Assembly (NCBI GenBank): GCA_051453625.1
Contig: JBOZIK010000001.1
Span: 31,557,230 to 31,590,336, forward strand
Origin: Welwitschia mirabilis
Lineage: Eukaryota; Gnetophyta; Gnetopsida; Welwitschiales
DNA: 33,107 nucleotides
Direction: 5' to 3'
A model generated the notes under the pieces. It worked only from the letters and a program-made list of their open reading frames with translations. It did not search any database and was not told the DNA's origin. How positions within the stretch are numbered: the stretch's first letter is position 1; every line of letters begins with the position of its first letter. A program made the position numbers and the translations under genes. Of the stretch, positions 1 to 9,899 are shown piece by piece.

Positions 1-1009
1 TTAATTAAAACCGTGCCTTTAATCTTCTTAACATCTTATAAGATTAGCTTAAGACAGATATATAATTATTTAACTAACAAGAAATGATTAAAAGAGGGTG
101 TTGAATTATGGAAAGTTACCACCACCATCCTACTAAACTTACTTGAAATTAAGGCCTTTATTATATAATTCTATCTTTCATACTATGGCCTATAATTATT
201 AATATTATTCCATTAACAAAAGGAACCCTTTTCACCCTTTTATCATAATAGGATTAGCTTATACTTAATGATCCAATTTCATCAATACATTCCTCTCTAT
301 AGAAATAAAATAAAGGCATAACTTCTTAAAGATATTTTACTTGACTTACTAAAGGATCACTATGATACTTGAAGGGAGGGTTTAATGTTAATAAATTAAT
401 TAAGAGTATATCAACATATCAATTACTAATTACATAAACATGATAGTTCAAAAATTTAAAGCCTACTTGATCAAATATAACTGATAATTTCTGTCTTCTT
501 TTGATCAGACCTTAAAACATAGTTCTCACCATTTCCTTATCCATCTATTAATTATGTCTTATTATTAGTTACTAATCAATTTCAAAAAATACTTAATATG
601 AAACCATAACCTTTTTATATCCTTAAGTATGTTGTTACTACTTTTAAGTCTTTTACATTTCCTTGATCCACTCTCCTTAATCAAACTCTATATCATATAT
701 CCATTTCAAATTACTATCATCAATACTTTATTTTAATTATTTAGCTCACACATTTTTCCTTGTGAACTCTTATAAGGATATGTAGAATGTTATTTTCTTG
801 AAGTCCATCCTTCATCCATAATTGTCTTTTATTACTCTTTTCAGTTGATTTTTCTTTTAAACCAAATCATAAAGCCTTATGATTTTGCTATTCTCCTATG
901 AAATATTGCATGATAAATTAATGGATCTATTCAAGCCCTAGATCAATCTCTTGCTTTTTCTATTGTCTTTTCCATAGAAATTAGAATATCGCTTTAAGTA
1001 ATACCCAAC
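1..1009. other. AT-rich unassigned stretch
   Basis: No open frame of useful length and no recognisable domain on either strand. A partial minus-strand reading (about 200-480) gives lysine- and leucine-rich peptide that matches no copia or gypsy motif I know. It lies on the 3' side of the minus-strand copia element, where that element's RT would be expected, but the RT signatures (a YVDD-type box, an LYGLKQAPR-type box) were not found. An N run of 67 bases follows. Confidence 0.5.
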
Positions 1010-1076
1010 NNNNNNNNNNNNNNNNNNNNNNNNNNNNNNNNNNNNNNNNNNNNNNNNNNNNNNNNNNNNNNNNNNN

Positions 1077-1088
1077 TATCAGAGTCTA
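1077..1088 (+). promoter_or_regulatory. Possible tRNA-Met primer-binding site remnant
   Basis: The first bases after the N run read TATCAGAGTC, which resembles the body of the plant copia primer site TGGTATCAGAGC with its first three bases hidden in the gap. If real, a plus-strand LTR would end inside 1010-1076, and 1089-1419 would be a leader. No LTR boundary can be seen, so this may be chance. Confidence 0.25.
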
Positions 1089-1419
1089 GATTGCTATTTT
1101 GCTAGATATAATTATTGTAAAGTCATTTTAACATTAGAACGTAGGCTGGAAAATTCACTCAGCATAACTATTATTGAAACTTAGGTTGTAATTCCACTTG
1201 GCTTAACTCTATTAAAGTTACAAGTTTAACATGGAATTTAGGTTTGTAATATATGTAGTTGACCTCCATAAGATTAACATGACATAAAGAAGGGCAGTTA
1301 ACTAAATAACTAAAGTTATAACATCAGTAAATCCAATTAGCAACTTAGTAGATAAGTTTATGAATAAAGCAATGTGTGAGTAGATAGCAACTCTATCAAG
1401 AAAATGATGGTGTAACTTA
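1089..1419. other. Unassigned stretch before a 381-base N run
   Basis: About 330 bases between two N runs. Stops occur in all frames and no domain is recognisable. A loose internal similarity exists between the segments near 1165 and 1235 (both contain ACTTAGGTT- or ATTTAGGTT-like words followed by GTAAT), too weak to call a repeat. The N run at 1420-1800 follows. Confidence 0.4.
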
Positions 1420-1800
1420 NNNNNNNNNNNNNNNNNNNNNNNNNNNNNNNNNNNNNNNNNNNNNNNNNNNNNNNNNNNNNNNNNNNNNNNNNNNNNNNNN
1501 NNNNNNNNNNNNNNNNNNNNNNNNNNNNNNNNNNNNNNNNNNNNNNNNNNNNNNNNNNNNNNNNNNNNNNNNNNNNNNNNNNNNNNNNNNNNNNNNNNNN
1601 NNNNNNNNNNNNNNNNNNNNNNNNNNNNNNNNNNNNNNNNNNNNNNNNNNNNNNNNNNNNNNNNNNNNNNNNNNNNNNNNNNNNNNNNNNNNNNNNNNNN
1701 NNNNNNNNNNNNNNNNNNNNNNNNNNNNNNNNNNNNNNNNNNNNNNNNNNNNNNNNNNNNNNNNNNNNNNNNNNNNNNNNNNNNNNNNNNNNNNNNNNNN

Positions 1801-2240
1801 GCCTTAGAAAAGAGTAGAATTAGGGAAGAATTAATTTTTAAGAATAAAAATATTAGAGCAATAAGAATGTTTCAAGATAATAAAAGGATGCAACCATGAG
1901 AAAAAGTAGTTACTTAGAATTTAGGTATGATTAGAAAAAGAGGTAGAGTAAATGTGTCTACAGTCAACACTAGAGCAACTCATAAACTTTAAAAAAGAAA
2001 GTAGACTTATCTAACTTGAGGAAGAGTAAGATTTATAAGACTATCAAGAAATGATCAGTATTTTAAAATACAACTAATGATTTCAAGAGCATGAGGCATT
2101 TTCTATGCTAGAGACTTTACTATGTTATAATTGCCTTAAAAGGAAGAATCAAGAAGCACCTAGACTTTAGGTTTAAACAAGACCTACTAGATCCATATGA
2201 ATAAGCTCTAATGGTATAGATGTGGACACTTGGATTTTTT
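1801..2240 (-). pseudogene. Copia integrase N-part remnant
   Basis: Minus-strand translation just below the pre-integrase domain gives STSIPLELIHMDLVGLV (about 2180-2235). This is the start of the copia integrase core, where families read P-L-E-L-x-H-x-D-L-x-G-P; the aspartate of that motif is the first integrase catalytic residue and is present. The remainder down to 1801 keeps no clear second catalytic residue and has many stops. A run of 12 or more T (plus strand, from about 2236) interrupts the frame between the zinc domain and the core. The piece ends at the 381-base N run. Non-functional. Confidence 0.7.
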
Positions 2241-2254
2241 TTTTTTATGAGAGA

Positions 2255-2660
2255 TCCTAATTTGTTTTCCCTTTTGGCATGCATCACATAAGCCTTTTTT
2301 TTCTATATTTATCTTAGGAATTCCTTTCATGATGTTTTTATGAATAATTATTTTTAACTAATCATAATTCACATGACCTAATCGTTTATGCCACAGCTCT
2401 TCTTGATGAACATTCAAAAAATAACATGGAGAAAATGATTGATCTATACTATAAACATTGTCTATTCTACTTGCTTTAAAAATTACATCATTTAATTTTT
2501 CATATAAAATTTCACATATTGATTTATCAAAAACTACCTTGTAACTTTTGTCACAAATTTGGCTAATGCTTAATAAATTATGATTTAAACAATTTACATA
2601 AAAACCTTCATTAATTCTAGAAAGGTTACCTCCATCAATGCTTTTAATCCCTTCAATTTT
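2255..2660 (-). pseudogene. Copia GAG-pre-integrase (HHCC zinc) domain
   Basis: Reading the minus strand, LWHKRLGHVNY (about 2365-2400) is followed by CDACQKGKQ (about 2266-2292). These are the two halves of the HHCC zinc-binding domain that precedes the integrase core in Ty1/copia polyproteins. Upstream on the same strand the text NLLSISQICDKSYKVVFDK (about 2530-2590) matches the conserved stretch between protease and zinc domain. This is the best-preserved coding relic in the left part of the window: it reads with few interruptions for about 130 codons, although a stop follows VNYD. The identity is strong; the lineage call is inference. Confidence 0.88.
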
Positions 2661-2699
2661 TGCTCTTCCATTATCCTCAAAGTCACCTCTCCTTAATAA

Positions 2700-2800
2700 A
2701 AGTTGCTTAGTTACTTGAATCTAGATTTATCTCCTATCATATGCCCTAAACATCCACTATCGAGACATCAGCTTGTGCTATTTGAAAACTTGAAAGCTAT
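2700..2800 (-). pseudogene. Copia aspartic protease active-site region
   Basis: The minus strand reads CLDSGCLGHMIGDKSRFK at about 2718-2765. Plant SIRE-type copia proteases have W-Y-L-D-S-G-C-S-R-H-M-T-G-D here. The catalytic aspartate and the Ser-Gly after it are kept. The conserved Trp two residues before the Leu is a TGA stop (TGG to TGA, a G-to-A change) and Arg before His is Gly. In an active element this domain cleaves the gag-pol polyprotein. It lies directly between the gag zinc knuckle and the pre-integrase domain, as expected. Confidence 0.82.
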
Positions 2801-2819
2801 CTAAATTAAGGTACTTTTA

Positions 2820-3400
2820 AGATCATTAGCTTTTATCCACATAGTCTTTCTAGACTTATGTGGTACACCTCCTTTAGGAATAAACTTAAATGGGAAAGCA
2901 CTAACTGAGTTTAAAAATAACATTAATTTTCTAGCATTGCATATGAGATTTGAATGATCAATTCTTCCATAGAAATGACAAGTAATTTTTGAAAGGAACT
3001 TACCATCACTGATTACTTGATTTTGCTATCTTTTAGATATTTGAAAGATGAAGCCAATACCTGACTTGCTACCAATAGATTTCTAAACTCCAAGCATTTG
3101 TTCCAGTTTGGTAAATCCACCTAAAAATTTATTAAGAAAATAAGATACTCTTTACCTATAAAATGGGATTAGAGTTTTCGAATTTGATTCTTTTAAGACT
3201 TAATTTTATTTCCTCATTTTCATTGGTGAGAGATTTTATAATCTTGTTCATATCCTTTATCCTTTTAGTCATCTTTTCACATTCCTGGTATAACTTTTAA
3301 TATGCATCTTTCAACTCATCCTGTTCTTCATTATCCACATCATGGTTATCATGATCCAATGTATTGGACATATTTACAATGAAGGAACAAGTGCCATAAA
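2820..3400 (-). pseudogene. Copia gag C-terminal part with degenerate zinc knuckle
   Basis: The minus strand at about 2935-2992 reads CHFYGRIDHSNLICNARK, a CCHC zinc knuckle in which the second Cys is Tyr (TGT to TAT, a G-to-A change). It is followed by text ending in GGVPHKSRKTMWIKAND (about 2835-2885), the linker seen before the protease in SIRE-like elements. In an active element the knuckle binds genomic RNA for packaging. The part from 3010 to 3400 is lysine-rich and broken by stops; no capsid motif could be read there. A functional gag is excluded. Confidence 0.7.
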
Positions 3401-3634
3401 GGAAAGTCTTCTTTCTTTGTCATGTTTTTGAGCATTTCTTTTGTTATTTTCACTTAACTCCTATGAGTTTCCATTGGTTGTAATATGTTTGCAAATATAT
3501 CCATATGCTATCCAACATATACAGATAAAGGCATAAGTATTGAAGAAGGGTATATTCGAAAAATCATCAAGGTAAACAATCATTATGGGGTTCTAAAGTC
3601 TAGATCAGTTAAGATCTAAGAAAATACTTAACTA
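3401..3634 (-). other. Copia 5' leader / gag start region
   Basis: This lies between the primer-binding site and the readable gag. No start codon can be chosen with confidence because frames are broken. Nothing else is seen. Confidence 0.4.
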
Positions 3635-3646
3635 GCTCTGATACCA
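3635..3646 (-). promoter_or_regulatory. tRNA-Met primer-binding site of the copia element
   Basis: The reverse complement reads TGGTATCAGAGC, a 12-of-12 match to the plant initiator tRNA-Met primer site used by copia elements to prime minus-strand DNA synthesis. It sits two bases from the LTR boundary at 3649, on the correct side for a minus-strand element. Its perfect state contrasts with the heavily decayed primer site at 27447-27464. Confidence 0.9.
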
Positions 3647-3648
3647 AA

Positions 3649-5047
3649 TGATAGGATTGAGAATCCTAGAAGGGGATGAATAGGTTCTTTAAAAATTTTA
3701 GTATAATGTTCTAAATGAATCTAATCTTAAACAAAACTTGCATATAATAATAAACTAATCTAAAATGTATATGATATAAGAAAATAATGGAAGTAAAGAA
3801 ATAGAGACTAAAAGCACAAAAATACCAATTGGATGGAACTCGGATTTATAGTGGTTTGAGAAATCCCCCTACTTCAGTCATGATGATCATCTTATTTCCA
3901 AGCTAAATCTTGGATCTTTGTTACTCCACTAGGTATTCCAGGTTCATCTGTAACCTTTGCAAATAGACTTTTCTAGGCTTAGTCTCAACCTNNNNNNNNN
4001 NNNNNNNNNNNNNNNNNNNNNNNNNNNNNNNNNNNNNNNNNNNNNNNNNNNNNNNNNNNNNNNNNNNNNNNNNNNNNNNNNNNNNNNNNNNNNNNNNNNN
4101 NNNNNNNNNNNNNNNNNNNNNNNNNNNNNNNNAGCTCTTCATCTAATCTTAAATGTAGAGATGATGACAATGGTAGATCTTCTTCAGTTAAAAATGTAGA
4201 TGCCAAGATACAACAATAAAAGTCATAAGATTACAATGCTTAATCCTTCAAATCCAATAGATTCATAAAAAATGAAGATAGTTCCAAAAGATTCTTTGGT
4301 CATCTATGTCTTAGCTATTTATATTGGAAGTTTTTAGGGTTTATTACATTTGAAATGCACTTCTAACANNNNNNNNNNNNNNNNNNNNNNNNNNNNNNNN
4401 NNNNNNNNNNNNNNNNNNNNNNNNNNNNNNNNNNNNNNNNNNNNNNNNNNNNNNNNNNNNNNNNNNNNNNNNNNNNNNNNNNNNNNNNNNNNNNNNNNNN
4501 NNNNTCACCCGAGTGAGAAATTTGGTCATCCCAATTTCTTATGGCTCCCTGTCTAGTTAACCCAATATAGATCTGGTCAACCCCAGTCTGGTCATCCATA
4601 ACATTATCTAGTTGCTCGCCTCTCTTGATAAAATTCTTTTTAGTTTTTAGCATTGAGTCCAATCGACCCCTTTAAGTGTTCGGTTGATTCTATGATGATA
4701 TAATTAGGTGTAATAGCTGCACAGTACTTAGGTTTAGTTGGCCCCATTATAGATCCGATCAACTCCTTTCCATTTAATTTAGGAGTACTGTTCCTTATTT
4801 TATAGAGGTCGATCCCTTTCCATTCAGTTTAGGGATACTATTTATCAGGTTTTTAAATGTGATCGACCCCATAAAGGTCTAGTTGACCCTTTTCATTCAG
4901 TTTAGGGACACTGGTTTTTAAGGTTATAGGTCCAGTTGACCCCATGAAAAAATCTAGTTGATCCCTCTAAATGCAGTTCATTTTCTTTCTACTTTAGGTG
5001 TAGTTGACCCCTTGAAAATCTGGTCGACCCCTCAAGAGGATAAAAGA
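3649..5047 (-). repeat. Copia LTR (5' LTR of the minus-strand element)
   Basis: The LTR begins (plus reading) TGATAGGATTGAGAATCCTA and continues AGAAGGGGATGAATAGG, the style of SIRE/Maximus LTR ends in many plants. On the element's strand it ends in CA next to the primer site. The far end is not seen and may lie in the N run 5048-5393. Two further N runs (3992-4132, 4369-4504) interrupt it. The LTR keeps noticeably more CG dinucleotides than the rest of the window, which with the intact primer site suggests this is the youngest insertion here. It should contain the element's promoter and polyadenylation site; I could not place either. Confidence 0.8.
4545..5035. repeat. Dispersed GTCGACC-type repeats inside the copia LTR
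   Basis: About a dozen degenerate copies of a 10-12 base word, CTAGTTGACCCC or CTGGTCGACCCC (near 4550, 4572, 4656, 4735, 4752, 4805, 4860, 4885, 4928, 4950, 4998, 5020), mostly 15-35 bases apart within clusters. Between them phrases such as CCATTCAGTTTAGGGA recur (about 4770, 4820, 4893). The core GTCGAC is palindromic; GTTGAC and GTCAAC variants are its expected deamination products. Confidence 0.7.
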
Positions 5048-5393
5048 NNNNNNNNNNNNNNNNNNNNNNNNNNNNNNNNNNNNNNNNNNNNNNNNNNNNN
5101 NNNNNNNNNNNNNNNNNNNNNNNNNNNNNNNNNNNNNNNNNNNNNNNNNNNNNNNNNNNNNNNNNNNNNNNNNNNNNNNNNNNNNNNNNNNNNNNNNNNN
5201 NNNNNNNNNNNNNNNNNNNNNNNNNNNNNNNNNNNNNNNNNNNNNNNNNNNNNNNNNNNNNNNNNNNNNNNNNNNNNNNNNNNNNNNNNNNNNNNNNNNN
5301 NNNNNNNNNNNNNNNNNNNNNNNNNNNNNNNNNNNNNNNNNNNNNNNNNNNNNNNNNNNNNNNNNNNNNNNNNNNNNNNNNNNNNNNNNNNNN
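5048..5393. other. Assembly gap, 346 N
   Basis: Unresolved bases separate the copia LTR from the plus-strand gypsy block. The outer LTR end and any target-site duplication, as well as the 5' LTR and primer site of the gypsy element, may lie here or be absent. Confidence 0.95.
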
Positions 5394-6430
5394 AACTCAA
5401 AAATAGGTACAATATATTATTAGCAAAGTATCCTAACCATAATAGATTATTTATTATACATTGAAATAGATAAGTCTTTAATGTATGAAAAAATATTAGG
5501 AATAAGAATATACAAAAATAAATGAGATAATTACTTAACTATATGAGATGAGCTAAGGATGGGAGTAGGGAAGTGGAAAATCCAAAAATGTACATGATTT
5601 ATTAACAGTAGAAATGAGAGAACATATCAATCTTATGGAGGAATTAGCTAAAAAGTTATTGATAATATGATAGAAAAGTATGATAAGTTATTTATTAAAT
5701 ACTTGAATAAAGACATATTACTAATATGTGAGCATTATAACGATGATGCGAAATAGAATGCCCTACGTGTAAGAGTTCATATAGTGATTGGATATCAATA
5801 GATTGAATAAGTTTTAGTGATTCATCTTAAGAAAAGAAGAAACCTTACTATTAAAAAAATAGAAAAGGAAAAGGAAAAATAGAATAACATATTGAAAATT
5901 ATGTAACTTATAAAAGATAATAATAATGTGAACATGAGAAAAATTAGAGGAATAAATATCAAGGTAATACCTTCACTAAATAGAAAAGAAAAAATAAAGA
6001 AGGGAAGATTCTTACTTAACCTCAACCTATCCCTAGAGAAGATATTAATGAGGCTATATCTACAAGATTATAAAGATCCATGAAAATTGATAATGTTTTT
6101 AAAAAAAATAAAAAGATACAACCAACTAACAACAAAATGAAGAAAAAAATGAAAAGGTAATAAGGAAGGAATAACTAGAACATTTAGTTTTTCTAATGAG
6201 AATTAGACAAATAGGGCATTCTAAGATGGAAAATAGTTTTGAATATCTAACTAAAGATTTAAAAGACATAATATATTACTATCTCTAGTAAAACTATTAA
6301 AAATTATACCTATGTATTAGGGACAAATAAATAGTACATGTCCCAATTAAAAGAACCAAAAGATCTCTAAGGAACCAAAAGAAACTTAAATTAATATGGT
6401 AAAAAGACATTGAATTTTTTAGAATCTATA
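5394..6430 (+). pseudogene. Putative gypsy gag relic
   Basis: Lys-, Asn- and Ile-rich text is readable in plus frames with scattered TAA/TAG, for example MIEKYDKLFIKYLNKDILLI (about 5670-5730) and RIRQIGHSKMENSFEYLTKD (about 6201-6260). I see no clear capsid motif or zinc knuckle, so the gag call rests on position upstream of the protease region and on coding-like composition. A start codon cannot be chosen. It could also be leader sequence or an unrelated insertion. Confidence 0.4.
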
Positions 6431-6988
6431 AAAATAATTTAAAATAAAGAACATAAAAAACATAATAATCCTAAAAAACCTATGATTAATATCAAGGTGG
6501 ATAATGAATTAAAGATAAATGCTTTATGTCTTTGAGAGCTAGCACAAATGTCATAGCATATGAAATCCACAAGAAATTATGAAAAATAGAATTGACATCT
6601 TGCTAAGGAAATGAATGGTTTATATTATTAATAAATTAGTAGTAATAAGTAAGGGAGTTTTAAAATATATACCCAAATAATTTCAAGGGTTTATTTATGC
6701 CATTAACTACTTTATAATGAACACTTAAGGGAATACTCATGTTGTTATTGTAGAAAGGCTATAAATGTCTAGTGATGATGGAATAATTTATTCAAGAAAC
6801 TAAGTAATGTAGGTAAGTTTAGAATAATTAAAGTAAGAAATAAAATTGTGTGATGCAACTATCATGGAAGAAATAGGAACTAAGAATGAATCAAGAATAA
6901 ATGCTATCTCAACTAAAGAAATACATAAAGTTTTAAAAGATAAAAATGAAGAAAAACATAGGAAATAAAACTTGATAATTTAGAAAAT
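6431..6988 (+). pseudogene. Gypsy protease region, copy 1
   Basis: The plus strand reads FMSLRASTNVIAYEIHKKL at about 6523-6579. Athila/Tat aspartic proteases have D-L/S-G-A-S-x-N-x-M-P at this place. The A-S-T-N core is kept, but the catalytic Asp and the Gly are replaced (S-L-R-A), so it is inactive. The rest of the domain is frameshifted. The same region reappears after the N run, so one of the two is an extra partial copy. Confidence 0.7.
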
Positions 6989-7088
6989 NNNNNNNNNNNN
7001 NNNNNNNNNNNNNNNNNNNNNNNNNNNNNNNNNNNNNNNNNNNNNNNNNNNNNNNNNNNNNNNNNNNNNNNNNNNNNNNNNNNNNNNN

Positions 7089-7620
7089 CATTTAAAATAA
7101 ACGACATGAAAAACATAGTGATTCTAAAATACCTATGATTAATATCAAGGTGGATAATGAATTGAAGATAAAGAATTTAATTACTTTTAGAGCTAGCACA
7201 AATGTCATAGCATATGAAACCCATAAGAAATTTGGTAGAATAGAATTGACATCCTAATAAAAAAAGGAAAGGTTTATATTATTGATGAACTAGGAGTAAC
7301 ACCTAAGGGAGTTTTGAAATATATATCAAAATAACTTCAAGGATTTCTTTATGCCATTAACTACTTAGTAATGAATAGTTAAGAAAATACTCATGTTGTT
7401 ATTGTAGGAAGGCTATAAATGGCTAGTGATGATGGGAGCAATGTAGGTAAGTTTAGAATAATTAAAGTAAGAAATAAAATTATCTGATGCAACTATCATA
7501 AAAGAAATAGAACTAAGAGTGAATCAATAATAAATGCTATCTCAAGTAAATAAATACATAAATTTTTAAAAGATAAAAATGAAAAAACACACAAGGAATA
7601 AAACTTGATAATTTAGAAAA
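7089..7620 (+). pseudogene. Gypsy protease region, copy 2 (duplicate)
   Basis: This repeats 6440-6988 from the words MINIKVDNELKI onward, with scattered substitutions and small indels. It reads LITFRASTNVIAYETHKKFG at about 7177-7236. The catalytic Asp is again absent. Copy 1 contains extra material relative to copy 2 (for example about 6780-6810), so they are diverged copies and not an exact assembly overlap. After 7620 the sequence continues into the RT lead-in. Confidence 0.7.
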
Positions 7621-7960
7621 TAGAGAAACCACCTCTATAAGAGAAACTTAAGTATGTAGAGATATTAAGAAATATATCCTTAATCATAATTCGAAACATC
7701 ATATGTTCACAAAGAGTAAATTGAGAAAAAAATTCATGAAAATTAAATTGAAAAGAAAAAATTTTATGAAAAGAAACAAGCATGTTCATGAGATCATAAT
7801 GATGTTAAAAGAATTGATTATAAAATATGTTAATGTAAAATTTACTTAGATTCTTCAATTAAACCTAGTAGACAACTTGAAAGAAGATGAAATTAAATTA
7901 TGCAATAAATCCTTAAATAAGAAATTACTAAACTCTCAGATGTAAGATTTATTTATCCTA
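7621..7960 (+). other. Gypsy pol spacer between protease and RT
   Basis: Lys-rich plus-strand text with stops (for example IRET then KKYILNHNSKHHMFTKSK, about 7637-7710). Position suggests the poorly conserved linker between protease and RT. No motif is recognised. Confidence 0.4.
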
Positions 7961-8615
7961 TATTAGACTTAAAATGGATTATTCTTATTATATTAGTGTT
8001 TGAAATAGAAAATAAATGGTAATTACATGTTGGTTTTAAGACATTACAATGTAATAAGGATTATTTTTCTTTATGTTTTGTTGACAGTATCTTGGAAGTA
8101 ATAGTAGGATATTAATACTATAGATTTACTTAATAGTATAGTGGTTACAACTATATCCTAATTACTTTATAGGATTAAGCTAAAACCAGCTTTACCTATG
8201 ACTTGGATACATATGCCTTTATGATTATCCATTTTGGACTATATAATACTTTAGAAATATTTCAAAGAATTATTAATAGAATATGATTAAAAGGCTAATA
8301 AAAGTTTTGATGGATGATTTTTAACCTTTAGAAATGATCTTTATGAATCACTTAAAATATTATAGAAAGTGTAATAAATATGTAAACAAAAGAGATTAAA
8401 AGTAAATTGATTTAAGAGTCAACCTATGATGACATGAGGGATAGATTTAGAAAATAGAATCTCTCAAAAGAAAATTGAGGTACATGAGTAAAAGATCAAA
8501 GAAATAAAGGACATAACTCCTTCAACTAAACTCAAGGAATTTAGATCATTCTTAAGTACTATAGGATATTAGAGGAGATTCATAAGTAAATTTAAAAAAA
8601 AAATTTAAATCCCTT
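7961..8615 (+). pseudogene. Gypsy reverse transcriptase, fragment A
   Basis: The RT palm is recognisable in pieces: TSFTYDLDTYAF and IHFGLYNTLEIFQRIINRI (about 8180-8290), then KRLIKVLMDDF, whose LMDDF (8307-8321) is the catalytic box with both aspartates kept. Straight after DDF the frame must shift for the text to continue as FRNDLYESLK. The connection segment KEFRSFLSTIGY, a stop, then RRFIS lies at about 8534-8593. In an active element RT copies the genomic RNA into DNA. Stops and the frameshift exclude function. Confidence 0.88.
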
Positions 8616-8699
8616 AGTAATATTTTTCAAAAATATGTTGAGTATAATTGAACCTCTAAATGTCAATAATCTTTTTAAATTTTGAAAGATAATTTAGTT

Positions 8700-9130
8700 A
8701 AGGCAGCTAGAGTACAAGAATTCAGTTGCTTAAAATTATTTCATATAATAAATTATGGATCTAATCATGCTATGAAAGTTGTTTTAGGGTAAAAAGATAA
8801 TGAAAATAAATCATACTCAATTACTTATATAAGAAAAATATTAAGTTTATTTCAACATAATTATACAATGACTGAAAAGGAGATTTAGTAGTAGTAATGA
8901 TACTAGAAAAATCTAGGCATTACTTTCTAGGATATCAAGTTAAAGTGCATTATGATCATGGTTGTATCATTTTTTTAATGAATAAAAAGGAATAAAATTC
9001 AAGGGGCCATATATAACAAATGAAAGAATTTTAGTTAAAATTATTGATTAAACAGGAACTAAAAATTTAATTGCATACCATCTATTAGTATCAAATTTTC
9101 CACATGAATATGAACAAATAAATAGAAGGA
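8700..9130 (+). pseudogene. Gypsy RNase H, fragment A
   Basis: Text from FHIINYGSNHAMKVVLG (about 8739-8789) through NYTMTEKE (to 8882) matches the Athila/Tat RNase H start; the first acidic residue of the D-A-S motif reads Tyr. A TAA follows G where families have Gln. After the Glu codon at 8880-8882 the reading must shift frame to continue as LVVVMILEKSRHYFLGYQ. The C-terminal motif LIKQELKNLIAYHLLV-like text lies at about 9045-9085. RNase H would remove the RNA template during reverse transcription. Inactive. Confidence 0.85.
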
Positions 9131-9266
9131 ATAAATTTTTTTATAAGAATCTCCTAAAAGTTTAGACAAATCCTTAGTATAAAGACATTAGTAATATTAT
9201 AGTTGATGAGAAATTAACAAAATTTTAAAAGAAAATGATTATTAAGAGAAATTAGAGATTACATAT

Positions 9267-9366
9267 NNNNNNNNNNNNNNNNNNNNNNNNNNNNNNNNNN
9301 NNNNNNNNNNNNNNNNNNNNNNNNNNNNNNNNNNNNNNNNNNNNNNNNNNNNNNNNNNNNNNNNNN
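9267..9366. other. 100-base N run between gypsy fragments A and B
   Basis: The left flank ends just after RNase H, at the start of integrase. The right flank begins about 1.1 kb earlier in the element, inside RT (9367 corresponds to 8169). A fixed 100-base size is typical of a scaffold join of unknown length. Confidence 0.9.
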
Positions 9367-9860
9367 TTTATAGGATTTTGCTAAAACCACTTTTACTTAT
9401 CACTGGGGTACATATGCCTTTAAGATTATACATTTTAGACTATAAAATACTTTAGAAATATTTTAAATAATCATTAATAGCATTTTTTGATATATGATTA
9501 AAAGGATAGTAAAAATTCTAATGGATGATTTTCAACATTTGCAAATGATCTTTATGAATTACTTAAAAGATTATAGAAAGTATTATAAAGATGTAAACAA
9601 AAGATATTAAAACTTAATTGATCTAAAAGTCAACCCATGATGACATGAGAATAGATTTAGGAAATAGAATCTCTCAAAAAAAACTTTAAATACATAACTA
9701 AAATATCTAAGAAATAAAGGACATGCCTCCTTTAACTAAACTCAAGGAATTTAGATCGTTACTATGTCATATAGGATATTAAAGAAGATTCATAAGTAAT
9801 TTTAAAAAAAATTCAAATGCCTTAGTGCTCGTTTTCAAAAATATGTTGAGTATAATTAGA
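9367..9860 (+). pseudogene. Gypsy reverse transcriptase, fragment B
   Basis: KRIVKILMDDF is readable with LMDDF at 9518-9532 (both catalytic Asp kept). The same missing base as in fragment A follows DDF, after which the text resumes in another frame as TFANDLYELLKRL. A short extra segment before the palm box (ATTTTTTGATAT, around 9482) is absent from fragment A. The RT-RNase H connection segment lies at about 9727-9810 and ends with a TAA where A and C have TAG. Inactive. Confidence 0.85.
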
Positions 9861-9899
9861 TCTCTGAATGTTAAGAATATTTTCAAATTTTGAAAGATA

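Larger units (their letters stand above)
1801..3648 (-). mobile_element. Ty1/copia element, SIRE/Maximus-like, internal region (decayed)
   Basis: On the minus strand this stretch carries, in the canonical copia order, a primer-binding site, gag zinc knuckle, protease, GAG-pre-integrase zinc domain and the first part of integrase. Frames change and stops are frequent, so it cannot encode a polyprotein. The DSG protease motif followed by HMxGD and the LWHKRLGH pre-integrase motif are diagnostic of plant Ty1/copia; the long gag side and the LTR start style point to the SIRE/Maximus lineage (inferred). RT and RNase H are not seen; they would lie at lower coordinates in the unassigned or N-filled region, or are lost. 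No target-site duplication can be tested because the far LTR is not visible. Confidence 0.85.
5394..9266 (+). mobile_element. Ty3/gypsy (Athila/Tat-like) fragment A: gag-like, protease, RT, RNase H
   Basis: This plus-strand relic runs through a putative gag, two copies of the protease region (separated by a 100-base N run at 6989-7088), RT, RNase H and the very start of integrase, then stops at the 100-base N run 9267-9366. Domain order protease-RT-RNase H-integrase identifies Ty3/gypsy. Motif style (YAFMIIHFGL-like RT text, RRFISNF-type connection, DAS-type RNase H) is that of Athila/Tat. Fragment C matches it closely: about 7 differences in roughly 150 aligned bases near 8520-8670 against 12089-12240. 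Fragment B differs by about 15 in 113 aligned bases near 8169-8281 against 9367-9479. All reading frames are broken. Confidence 0.85.

Noticed and set aside
3921-5464. Several apparent open frames running through N runs
   Set aside because: Most of each frame is unresolved bases; the ends carry LTR sequence and no domain.
5822-6025. Hydrophobic 67-codon minus-strand frame resembling a membrane protein
   Set aside because: It is the reverse of an A-rich plus-strand gag-like relic; poly-A read backwards gives Phe, Leu and Ile.
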